64,000 nucleotides of DNA from contig NZ_KB893626.1 in NCBI RefSeq assembly GCF_000374125.1, positions 310,001 through 374,000 on the forward strand, given 5' to 3'. Position 1 is the first letter of the stretch, and each line of letters opens with the position of its first letter. Of this stretch, positions 38,201 to 45,438 are shown piece after piece. A program made the position numbers and the translations under genes. This stretch comes from Niabella aurantiaca DSM 17617. Its GTDB lineage: Bacteria > Bacteroidota > Bacteroidia > Chitinophagales > Chitinophagaceae. Below the pieces are notes generated by a model, which was not told the origin of the DNA, did not search any database, and saw only the letters and a program-made list of their open reading frames with translations.

Positions 38201-39026
38201 GCGATGGAAATTAGATGAGCATGGAAATGAGATAGTAGGCGTCTTTGCTCTAAGAGGGGCGCGCGCTCTAAAGTGGTGGCAACATGCAGAAAGAGCAAGT
38301 GCCTTATATAGGTCTATATCTCAGTTAGACCAGGTCATGGTGGTTGCTAGAATAAGCAAAACGCTTGCGATGTGTTTTGTTGATCGTAATACAGTTTTTG
38401 CAGATGCACTTGTTGTATTTAATAATGAGCAATTCTCAATTTTTGGTGTTATGCAATCCACACTTCATAATATATGGGCTTGGAAATATTGTACAACAAT
38501 GAAATCAGATTTGAATTATACACCTGGAAACGTTTTTGAAACATTCCCTTTTTTACAGTTTCATAACCAAGAGGACCCTGTGTTAATGCAGATCAGCACT
38601 CAATATTATAATTTCCGAAAGAAGCTGTTACAAGACACCCAAATCGGACTAACAAAAGCTTATAATTTAGTTCATGATGATTCTTTAAAGCAAATAAATG
38701 ATATTGAGTATTTTTCAGATAAAGACTTTGAAAAAAAATTTGGCAAAGATTCTTTATGGCTTAGGAAACATCTACAACGTTTAAATGGCATTACATTTAA
38801 TGAAGTTGTGACGTTTATACAAGAATTACGATCCTTACAAGTCAAACTAGATAAGACGGTCTTGCAAGCTTATGGCTGGGAGGATATAAATCTATTACAT
38901 GACTTTTACGAATTGGATTATCTTCCCGAAAATGATCGTACCCGTTTTACAATACATCCTGACGCCCGGAAAGAGGTGCTCAAAAGATTGTTAGAATTAA
39001 ATCACAGACAGAGTTTACATACTTAA
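35244..39026 (+). CDS. large N6-adenine DNA methyltransferase with switchable C-terminus
   Basis: The 1260-aa protein resembles PglX/DrmMI and type IIL enzymes. The methyltransferase core has motif I VACGSGHIL near 490 and motif IV NPPF at 760-763. The C-terminal third (from residue 887, SLVIGNPFPLKQNAGKSF) is the likely target-recognition domain. This exact junction carries a 57-bp sequence repeated in inverted orientation at 40103-40159, where an alternative C-terminus is encoded. Inversion would give a 1223-aa protein with another specificity. Its start is two bases after the SNF2 gene. It should mark self DNA, and may take part in recognition. Confidence 0.88.
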   Translation: MTFSAIHIQGNMISSEVLDKIRTEDIRFQAAKDFKLSAHTPVRDEISIAWSLALSHWEVFKKKKEQLSETDSGTSDTRKYWMLPLMNLLGFELSSATAETLNNKTYAISHRATNLDGFPIHIVGVQQSLDKRSETGGPRLSPHALTQEYLNNQEHLYALVSNGKFLRLLRDATRLSRFSYLEFNLEQIMEEQLYAEFALLFRLLHASRMPQKMDTGADSILEYYHQEALAHGSRIREKLSEAVEQSIKEIANSFLKHQANESLRQAIAAHAITAKDYYISNLRLIYRILFLMVIEDRKLVYPETRDAELEALRKIYYANYSVQRITALAGKKVFVEPEKNDLWLSLQTCFALFEHKEYGKTLGIAPLGSGLFAPEALRSLTGQMLSNQHLLSILRRLTTFKNATGQWVRVNYADLDVEEFGSVYEGLLEYEPDFSAGTFIFKAGSGRRDSGSHYTPEELVKPLIQHSLEHLIQERLKVSNPEAALLSLKICDVACGSGHILLSAARKIGFELARIRSGEDQPSPSVLRHAIGDAIRHCIYGVDKNPLAVELCKVAMWLEAHEPGQPLNFLDHHIKCGDAILGLAHREELEKGIADEAFKTLAGDEKEIAAALLKKNKQERKKYNASNTAQQLTIDQQVDTTLQESMAEYKAFSRLPETSPEEIARKVKAYKKFIDGKGYIFLKALADLQVAQFFIPKTTSNKEKFVTDAEYRLILSGYKSWQSTQVARATVAAQEHHFFHWFIEFPEVFSEGGFDCILGNPPFLGGQKLTGTFGDAFLEFIKYEYAPIGAVDLVTYFFRRIFSIIKKDGFQSLISTNTIAQGKAREGGLDVIKERGGAINHAVRSMRWPGEAAVEVSLVTITKRAWNKKYFLDNKEVQTITPYLDDSLVIGNPFPLKQNAGKSFQGSIVLGKGFILSPDEAEALIAKDPRNREVLFPYLNGDDLNNDPQQQSSRWVINFFDWPEEKARSYPDCFEIIERLVKPERQRWKLDEHGNEIVGVFALRGARALKWWQHAERASALYRSISQLDQVMVVARISKTLAMCFVDRNTVFADALVVFNNEQFSIFGVMQSTLHNIWAWKYCTTMKSDLNYTPGNVFETFPFLQFHNQEDPVLMQISTQYYNFRKKLLQDTQIGLTKAYNLVHDDSLKQINDIEYFSDKDFEKKFGKDSLWLRKHLQRLNGITFNEVVTFIQELRSLQVKLDKTVLQAYGWEDINLLHDFYELDYLPENDRTRFTIHPDARKEVLKRLLELNHRQSLHT
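37901..37957 (+). repeat. 57-bp inverted repeat, left copy (inside methyltransferase gene)
   Basis: This stretch, starting TTCCCTGGTGATAGG and ending GTTTTCA, is a perfect reverse-complement match to 40103-40159. Homology continues less perfectly inward. It encodes SLVIGNPFPLKQNAGKSF and sits at the fixed/variable junction of the methyltransferase. Confidence 0.95.
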
Positions 39027-39144
39027 CCTTCTTTGGCGAATAAGTTAAACAAAAGCGCTCTCAATATTTTTTAATTAATCTTAGCTACAAATTAATCAAT
39101 AGTTGATAAGTTCGGATAAATTTGTTGTCTTCTTGATGGTCAAT

Positions 39145-40159
39145 CTAATTATGATGTAGCTCATGGTTCAATTGTAAAAGACGTTTTAGTATTTCTTTTC
39201 GGGCGTCAGGATGTATTGTAAAACGGGTACGATCATTCTCAGGTAAATATTCCAACTCATAGAAATTATGCCTTAATTGAATATCTTCCCACTCGTAAGC
39301 CTTTATAATATCTTTGTCGATAGCAATTTGGATTTGTCGAATCTGGATTAAATAGTCTTCTAGGTCGCCATTGTATGATTGACTATGAACTAAATTATAT
39401 AAATCCGTTAGGCCAATTTGATTATTTGCAGTTATTGATTTTCTAAAGTCGCTTAGGGACTGTGCAAGTCTAACAGTATCTGCATTATTATTTCTACTAG
39501 GAAAAGGAAATGCTTCAAACGCCTTGCCTCCGGAATACCTCAGGGTTGCAGAACCCTTTGTAGAACTATGCTTCCAAGCCCATACTTCATGCACAACAGA
39601 TGATAAAATAGCAAAATCAAAATATGTTTCGAACGCTATAACAACAATCGAATCCGTAAATATAATATTTCTGCTGGGTTGAAAATCTAGCAGTAAATGT
39701 TTTGTATTTCGATTGATTGCCATGACCTGGTCTAACTGAGAAATAGTCTCGTACAAGGCTGGGCGCTTCTCTCCATAAATCCACCACTTTTGTGGTAAAG
39801 GCTTTCGTAAAGCATAGGTTCCAACCAGTTCCTTTCCATTTTCGTCAACTTTCCAACGCTGTCTTTCTGGTTTCACTAGGCGTTCTATAATCTCGAAACA
39901 ATCCGGATAGGTGCGCGCCCTTTCTTCACTCCAGTCGAAAAAGTTAATCACCCAACGAGATGCTTTCTGCTCGGGATTGTTATTCAGGTCATCTCCATTC
40001 AGGTACGGGAAAAGTACGTCCTTATTACGCAGATCTTTGGCAATAAGCGCTTCAGCTTCTTCTGGGCTTAACACAAAGCCCTTTCCCAGCACAATGCTAC
40101 CCTGAAAACTTTTGCCTGCATTCTGCTTCAGAGGAAATGGATTTCCTATCACCAGGGAA
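39145..40159 (-). CDS. silent alternative methyltransferase C-terminus (target-recognition cassette)
   Basis: The frame encodes about 337 residues aligning to the C-terminal 374 of the active methyltransferase. Identity is high at both ends (IGNPFPLKQNAGKSF, and ENDRTRFTIHPDARKE) and low in the middle, as expected of alternative recognition domains. It lacks a catalytic core, an obvious start and a promoter: the coding similarity begins exactly at the 57-bp inverted repeat. It is read toward the active gene, so inversion of 37901-40159 joins it in frame. It should be silent in the orientation shown. Confidence 0.88.
40103..40159 (-). repeat. 57-bp inverted repeat, right copy (start of silent cassette)
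   Basis: This is the exact reverse complement of 37901-37957. The matching stops abruptly at 40159, where the silent cassette also begins, which marks it as a recombination boundary. Confidence 0.95.
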
Positions 40160-40256
40160 ATACGCTAAAAATGTTGCAAATCCTTGCAGTGCAGGCTTCT
40201 CCGTACTTTGGTTTGAAGTAAATTGATAAATTACACTTCATAAATACTTCAATAAT

Positions 40257-41414
40257 ATGAATACAAAGATTTCATACAGCTTCATTTTAAAACCAGAAAC
40301 CAACAGGTCGGGACTTCACCCTGTATATATCAGAGCGTTCAAACAGGGTAAAAAAACGGAAATAGCCACCTCCGTAGCCTTACAAAAAGATGATTGGTCC
40401 GAACAAAAGCAGCGGGTAAAAAAGAAAAATCGGGCCCATGAAAAATATAATGCTATTCTGGATGCCTTTGATAAAAAAGCCTTGAAATATGTGCTGGATC
40501 ACTTTATTCAGGAAGACACGCCTTTAACCTTGGGTCAGTTCAAAGACTATATGCTTTCAGTGGGACAGTCTGGAGAGAGTTTTACTGATTACATACTCAA
40601 CTATCTGAACCAAAATAGATCACGTCTAAAGCTAGAGACCTGGTGGAGCTATAAATCACAAATTACCAAACTGTTGAAATTTAAAAAGAGAATCGCCTTC
40701 GCTGATATTACGGAAAAATTCATTAATGACTATCACCACTATATGCTGCGAGTACTCGGTAACAACGAAAACACAGCCAGCAAAAGTTTACGATCACTTA
40801 GAACTTTCGCAAATATTTCCATGCGGTATGGCTATATGAAACAAAATCCATTCCGATACATAAATATCAAAAAGGTAGATGGCAAGCGAGATTTTTTAAC
40901 TAGAGAAGAACTCGGCAGATTATCCGAAGCTTACTGGCAAAATAAGGTTGCAGATGCAAAAGAAAGAGAGATTCTTCGTTACTTCTTATTTGCATGTTAT
41001 ACGGGCCTACGTTATTCCGATTTAAAAACACTCAATTACTCTTCGGTTCTTGAAAACAGTATTCAGCTTAAAATGCATAAAACAGGCTATCTTGTAAATA
41101 TACCACTAACGCAAAGAGCAAAGCTAATACTTATCAGTAGTCAAAACAATCCATTTAATAGTATATTTCGTGTTTACTGTAACAAAGTAACTAATCGCAT
41201 ACTTAAGCAGATAGGCCGGCGGTATAATATACCCAAAAAGCTTACCTGTCATGTTGCTCGACATACCTTTGCCACAATATCGATTACCCTTGGTATTCCC
41301 ATCGAGGTGGTTAGTAAACTGCTAGGCCACACAAATCTAAAAACAACCCAGGTGTATGCTAAAATAGTAGACAGTGTGAAAGAACGAGAAATGTCCAAAT
41401 GGGATAAGTTATAA
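40257..41414 (+). CDS. tyrosine recombinase, candidate invertase
   Basis: The 385-aa site-specific recombinase has an N-terminal arm-type domain, a SAM-like core-binding domain (about 105-200) and a catalytic domain with Arg in TGLRYSD, HVARHTFA (H-x-x-R), LLGHT and Tyr in TTQVYAKI. All catalytic residues are present. It is of the Bacteroidota type often found beside invertible DNA. It begins 97 bp from the right inverted repeat of the methyltransferase switch, so it probably performs the inversion. A role in moving the modules bounded by the 65-bp repeats is an alternative, since one copy lies 76 bp after its stop. Confidence 0.9.
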   Translation: MNTKISYSFILKPETNRSGLHPVYIRAFKQGKKTEIATSVALQKDDWSEQKQRVKKKNRAHEKYNAILDAFDKKALKYVLDHFIQEDTPLTLGQFKDYMLSVGQSGESFTDYILNYLNQNRSRLKLETWWSYKSQITKLLKFKKRIAFADITEKFINDYHHYMLRVLGNNENTASKSLRSLRTFANISMRYGYMKQNPFRYINIKKVDGKRDFLTREELGRLSEAYWQNKVADAKEREILRYFLFACYTGLRYSDLKTLNYSSVLENSIQLKMHKTGYLVNIPLTQRAKLILISSQNNPFNSIFRVYCNKVTNRILKQIGRRYNIPKKLTCHVARHTFATISITLGIPIEVVSKLLGHTNLKTTQVYAKIVDSVKEREMSKWDKL

Positions 41415-41490
41415 CAGCTCACGTTTGTCTTTTCAAGGGCACTTCATTTTGATGACCTAAAATGAAAACCCCATACTTTAAATACCGCTA

Positions 41491-41566
41491 TTTTGGCAGT
41501 CCGGCAATTCACAAAATTTCAAAAAATCTTCAACAACAGAGTTCGCTAATTTTCCGGTCCGCTCTA
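41491..41566 (+). repeat. 65-bp direct repeat, copy A
   Basis: The copy has GGCAGTCCGGCAATTCACAA, then ATTTCAAAAAATCTTCAACA, then GAGTTCGCT and TTTCCGGTCCG. It recurs at 45104-45164 and 48529-48600 in the same orientation. It follows the tyrosine recombinase. Confidence 0.85.
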
Positions 41567-41708
41567 CCAATTTTTTCCTATATAGGAAAATCTCACATAA
41601 AAATTAAAAAGCAACCTTGGTTTTCGTTTTTTATTTTTTGACAGCAAATTAAATAATTGATAATCAATTGTTATTAAGAAGGGATTCGGTCTTTTATACA
41701 AAATATAT

Positions 41709-42810
41709 TTCATAAATAGTCTAAAATAAGATATTTTTGCGTCATGGAAACGCAAAAGAATTATTGGTGAAAGAAAGCCTCCCGGAGCTGAAAGGTTACT
41801 TTAAAAATGCGAGCAACAGAATACGCCCGAGAGTGCAGATGTTGCTGGTGATGAAGCAAAGCAAAACGATGCTGACCAAATATGAGTTGGCTCAGCAGGT
41901 GGGTGTTAATCACAACAGTATTACAGCCTGGCGCAAACTTTATGAAATTGGCGGTATAGCCACCATCCTGCAACACAACCAAGGTGGCAAACGCAGAGAA
42001 GTGATAGATGCTGCCACACATAAGGCTATAGAGAAAAGGCTTACCAACCCTAAGGAGGGTTTTCGCAGTTATAAAGAATTACAGCAATGGGTGGACGAGC
42101 ACTATGTCAAAAACATCAAGTACATCACTGTTTTAAAACATGTGCAACAAAAATTTGGCGCAAAGCTAAAGACTGCTCGTAAAAGCCACGTTAACAAAGA
42201 CGAACAAGCCGTAGAGACTTTTAAAAAAACTCCCATCAGCACTTCAAAAACACATTAAAAATAAAGACAATAAGTATAAATCCTTCAACTTATATTTTCA
42301 AGACGAAAGTAGATTTGGGTTATTTACCCGGGTAGGCAGGATACTTACAGCAAGGGGCATACAGCCTATATGTCCTTATCAGCATAAGTTTGACAACACA
42401 TATCTTTTCGGTGCTTTCTCGCCCATCACAGGCGATAGCATGCTGTTAGAACTTCCTTATTGTAATACCGATATGTTCCAATATTTTTTAGAACAACTTT
42501 CTGTACAAAAACCACAAGAACTGCAATTTGTGATTTTGGACAATGGTGCTTTCCATAAAGCCAAAAGACTTCAGGTGCCTGATAATATCATCCTTATTTT
42601 TTTACCCCCTACAGTCCGGAACTTAATCCCGCAGAGCTTGTTTGGAAATTTATCAAATCCTTTATTACCAATAAAACATTTAAAACACTCGAAGAACTTT
42701 CTGATGAACTTACCAACATCATCAACATACAACTCACTACCGAAAGAATAATTTCTATTACTTCATTTCAATTTTATGTAGACACTTTTTTGACTAATTA
42801 TGAATTATAA
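41709..42810 (+). mobile_element. IS630-family insertion sequence, decayed
   Basis: Imperfect terminal inverted repeats are TTCATAAATAGTCTAAAATA (from 41709) and the complement of TTTTTTGACTAATTATGAA (to about 42804). Between them lies a transposase split over several frames: N-terminal helix-turn-helix (41764-42230), catalytic part with LYFQDESRFG and VILDNGAFHK (DDE), and a C-terminal part with ELNPAELVWKFIKS. Exact ends and target duplication are not certain. Confidence 0.7.
41743..42810 (+). pseudogene. IS630 transposase with three frame breaks
   Basis: The likely start METQKN (ATG 41743) runs into a stop after eight codons while the body continues in another frame (KESLPELKGYFKN onward). 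A second break occurs in a run of seven A residues near 42226-42232, where the reading frame must move to reach LPSALQKHIKN. A third is in a run of five C residues near 42604, just before the YSPELNP catalytic block. Frameshifting at A runs is known in this family, but three breaks argue for an inactive copy. Confidence 0.75.
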
Positions 42811-43134
42811 ATAGTATTATTTGTTAATGTTAAGTGATTTTACCTTTCCCCTATATAGGATAATCTCACAATAGATTACACGGCAGTCTCTATTCCGAAC
42901 AGGTTTAAAACCCTTTTTTCAATCTCGTTCTTTTTCGTGTGCTTCTATTTTTATCACTTTTTACGACTTATTATTGGACTTACAGAAACAATTATTGCAT
43001 TTTAATAATCGCAATAAAGGCCTATTTACGTTCTCCTTTTTGTGTTGATACCCCGAATGGTTGTTCTCCAGCAGTTGCTGGACCTTAAAGTCTGTTTAGT
43101 AACAAGGGGTTCCCAATTCCCCTTTGCGGGCTCG
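42811..43134. other. AT-rich intergenic region
   Basis: No gene is supportable. CCTATATAGGATAATCTCAC near 42851 repeats CCTATATAGGAAAATCTCAC near 41576 on the other side of the IS, in the same orientation. Confidence 0.4.
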
Positions 43135-43311
43135 TCAAGCAAACGGTTTATATTGATACCTCAATAAAATGGGTTTCTCCATATAGCACTTAGCTCGGAC
43201 TTCTGTTCTTGGTAACAGGCAACTGAACTCCTCCATATTGACATCCTCTTCGGTCAGCATTAACTCGTCCTCATTCAGGATATCTTTCAACTTTTTTCTT
43301 TTGTTTTTCAT
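43135..43311 (-). CDS. small hypothetical protein, 58 aa
   Basis: The frame from ATG 43311 gives a charged protein starting MKNKRKKLKDILNEDELMLT and ending LLRYQYKPFA. The composition (basic start, acidic middle) looks protein-like. I recognise no family. It may be the shortened start of a longer gene from the mobile island or a real small protein. It is divergent from hipB. Confidence 0.35.
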   Translation of the reverse strand: MKNKRKKLKDILNEDELMLTEEDVNMEEFSCLLPRTEVRAKCYMEKPILLRYQYKPFA

Positions 43312-43375
43312 GCCTATTGATTAGAAGACTCCCAAATTATAAAGATTACATAACTGAAGAGGTTACAACATTATA

Positions 43376-43416
43376 TAATGTACATTATTATTTACAAAAA
43401 TTGTTATTTTTGTAAA
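43376..43416 (+). promoter_or_regulatory. hipB promoter and operator palindromes
   Basis: TAATGTACATTA (43376-43387) is a perfect 12-bp palindrome. TTTACAAAAA (43391-43400) and TTTTTGTAAA (43407-43416) form perfect 10-bp arms with a 6-nt spacer, and enclose a -7 box TATTTTTG (43405-43412). HipB-type antitoxins repress their own operon through such sites. Confidence 0.6.
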
Positions 43417-43430
43417 ATATATTTATCATT

Positions 43431-43742
43431 ATGAAAAAAAATAGATTTCAAATACTGCCTACCACGGCTAAAATACTAGCCGAATTTGGTGAAAACATCA
43501 AACTGGCCAGGTTACGAAGAAAGTTAAGTGCAGAGCAGGTTGCTGAACGGGCAAACATAAGCCGACCCACCTTACTTTCAATTGAAAAAGGTATGCCTGG
43601 CGTTGCCTTTGGCTCTTACGCACAGGTACTTTTTGTATTGAACCTGGAGAAAGATTTATTAAAAGTAGCAGTAGATGATACATTAGGAAGAAAATTACAG
43701 GATGCGGAGCTTACAGTAAAAGAAAGAGCTCCTAAAAAATGA
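43431..43742 (+). CDS. HipB-like antitoxin, XRE-family regulator
   Basis: The 103-aa protein has an XRE helix-turn-helix at about 20-70 (ENIKLARLRRKLSAEQVAERANISRPTLLSIEKG, in part). Its stop overlaps the start of the downstream hipA-like gene by four bases (ATGA), the normal antitoxin-toxin arrangement. It should bind its own promoter and neutralise HipA. The promoter carries two perfect palindromes. Confidence 0.85.
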   Translation: MKKNRFQILPTTAKILAEFGENIKLARLRRKLSAEQVAERANISRPTLLSIEKGMPGVAFGSYAQVLFVLNLEKDLLKVAVDDTLGRKLQDAELTVKERAPKK

Positions 43743-45010
43743 ACGAAATACACATGGCAACCAACATAAAAAAAGATATACAGGTATATGCACACTGGCA
43801 GGATTTACAGGATCCGGCAATCATGGGTACATTATCTGTTTCACCAGCCAAAGGCAAAGAATCTTTTTCCTTTGAATATGCAGATGTATGGCTAAAGTCA
43901 GGCTTTTCTCAAACGATTGACCCCGATTTGCAATTATATTCAGGCGCATATTATCCACGGGGGGATAAACCCAATTTTGGTGTCTTTTTAGATTCATGCC
44001 CCGATAGATGGGGCCGTGTATTAATGCAGCGCAGGGAAGCCGCAATAGCAAAGCAGGAAGGCCGGACAGTAAAAAAATTATTGGAATCGGATTTTTTATT
44101 AGGAGTATTTGATGGACATCGCATGGGTGCATTACGTTTTAAAGCAGAACAGAATGGTCCATTTTTAAATGATAATAAAGAAATGGCTGCACCACCATGG
44201 ACATCATTAAGAGAATTGGAGCATGCAAGTTTGAAGCTTGAAGAAGACAACACAGACGACCCCGAATATGTAAAGTGGTTAAGTATGTTGATAGCTCCTG
44301 GTTCGTCATTAGGCGGTGCAAGGCCAAAAGCGAGCGTCGTAGATGCAGTCAATAATTTGTGGATTGCAAAATTCCCCAGCAAGAATGATGAAAAAGATGT
44401 AGCAGCATGGGAAATGACAGCAAACCAGCTGGCAATAAATGCCGGCTTAAACATAGCAGAAGGAAAACTTCAAAAATTCAACAATAAATATCATACCTAC
44501 CTCACAAAGCGTTTCGATAGAACGGCAGATAATAAACGCATTCACTTTGCATCAGCAATGACATTATTGGGGTATATTGATGGAGATGATGCTGCAGGCG
44601 CAAGTTATCTCGAACTGATGGAATTTATATCAAAACATGGTGCCTCAGTAGAAAAAGATTTAGAAGAACTCTGGCGTAGAATCGTATTCAGTATATGCAT
44701 AAAAAATACAGACGACCACTTGCGAAATCATGGCTTTCTGCTTACTAATAAAGGCTGGTTGTTATCACCAGCCTATGATATTAACCCTAATGAATACGGC
44801 AAAGGGTTAAGTATAAATATCACTGATACAGATAACTCACTTGATTTGAACTTGGCAAGAGAAGTAGCTGGTTATTTTCGTCTATCAGATAAAAAAGCGG
44901 ATAGCGTAATCCACGAAACTTCAGGTGTCGTTAAAGATTGGAAAAAAATAGCCTCCACTTATAAAATATCAAATGCCGAACAGGAAAGGATGTCTGCAGC
45001 ATTTATTTAA
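43739..45010 (+). CDS. HipA-family serine/threonine kinase toxin
   Basis: The 423-aa protein has a Gly-rich loop GSSLGGARPK (about 185-194), the catalytic KNTDDHLRNHGF and the metal-binding SPAYDINPN, in the order and spacing of HipA kinases. E. coli HipA phosphorylates glutamyl-tRNA synthetase and induces dormancy; other HipA proteins have other targets. ATG 43739 overlaps the hipB stop; a second ATG at 43754 is also possible. As part of a defence island it may act by abortive infection, which is inference. Confidence 0.87.
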   Translation: MNEIHMATNIKKDIQVYAHWQDLQDPAIMGTLSVSPAKGKESFSFEYADVWLKSGFSQTIDPDLQLYSGAYYPRGDKPNFGVFLDSCPDRWGRVLMQRREAAIAKQEGRTVKKLLESDFLLGVFDGHRMGALRFKAEQNGPFLNDNKEMAAPPWTSLRELEHASLKLEEDNTDDPEYVKWLSMLIAPGSSLGGARPKASVVDAVNNLWIAKFPSKNDEKDVAAWEMTANQLAINAGLNIAEGKLQKFNNKYHTYLTKRFDRTADNKRIHFASAMTLLGYIDGDDAAGASYLELMEFISKHGASVEKDLEELWRRIVFSICIKNTDDHLRNHGFLLTNKGWLLSPAYDINPNEYGKGLSINITDTDNSLDLNLAREVAGYFRLSDKKADSVIHETSGVVKDWKKIASTYKISNAEQERMSAAFI

Positions 45011-45438
45011 CGTTATTATTGTAGCGGATAAAAGCTACAAAACTCTGATCAAGGCTTCTTTAAGCTCCTTTTTAATTGATCCTTATAGAAAAGTTATATG
45101 CCAGGTTGACGGTCTGGCAATTCACAAAACTTCAAAAAATCTTCAATAATTAAGTTCAATAATATGGCAATAGCCCACTCTGTTGTTCGTATGCCCGTAG
45201 AGTTTAGCTATGACGATTAGGTAAACAGAATTATCTGACTCTAAGTTTCAAAGACTTTGTTACAAATTCCATATCAATAGTCAATCGGTTCAATATTCAA
45301 ATCATTTTTTTAACTTTAAAAGTAGCGTGAGTTAGAAAGTGGGTATTCTCCAGGAGATATTTTTAAAAAGCCTGAAGTGATCTGCCATTCAATTTATAAA
45401 CAATGCTAATATTATCGCCAGGCAAATAAACCTTCAAT
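45011..45438. other. intergenic region between hipA and SF1 helicase
   Basis: The region contains repeat copy B and AT-rich DNA. I see no gene. Confidence 0.5.
45104..45164 (+). repeat. 65-bp direct repeat, copy B
   Basis: The copy has GACGGTCTGGCAATTCACAA, then AACTTCAAAAAATCTTCAAT and AAGTTCAATAAT. It follows the HipBA module by 93 bp and matches copies A and C at most positions. Confidence 0.85.

Noticed and set aside
27246-39026. Complete DISARM system
   Set aside because: No separate DrmB and no phospholipase-D protein DrmC are present, so the operon was not named DISARM.
42226-42232. Programmed frameshift giving an active IS630 transposase
   Set aside because: Two further frame breaks outside the A run would still leave the protein broken.
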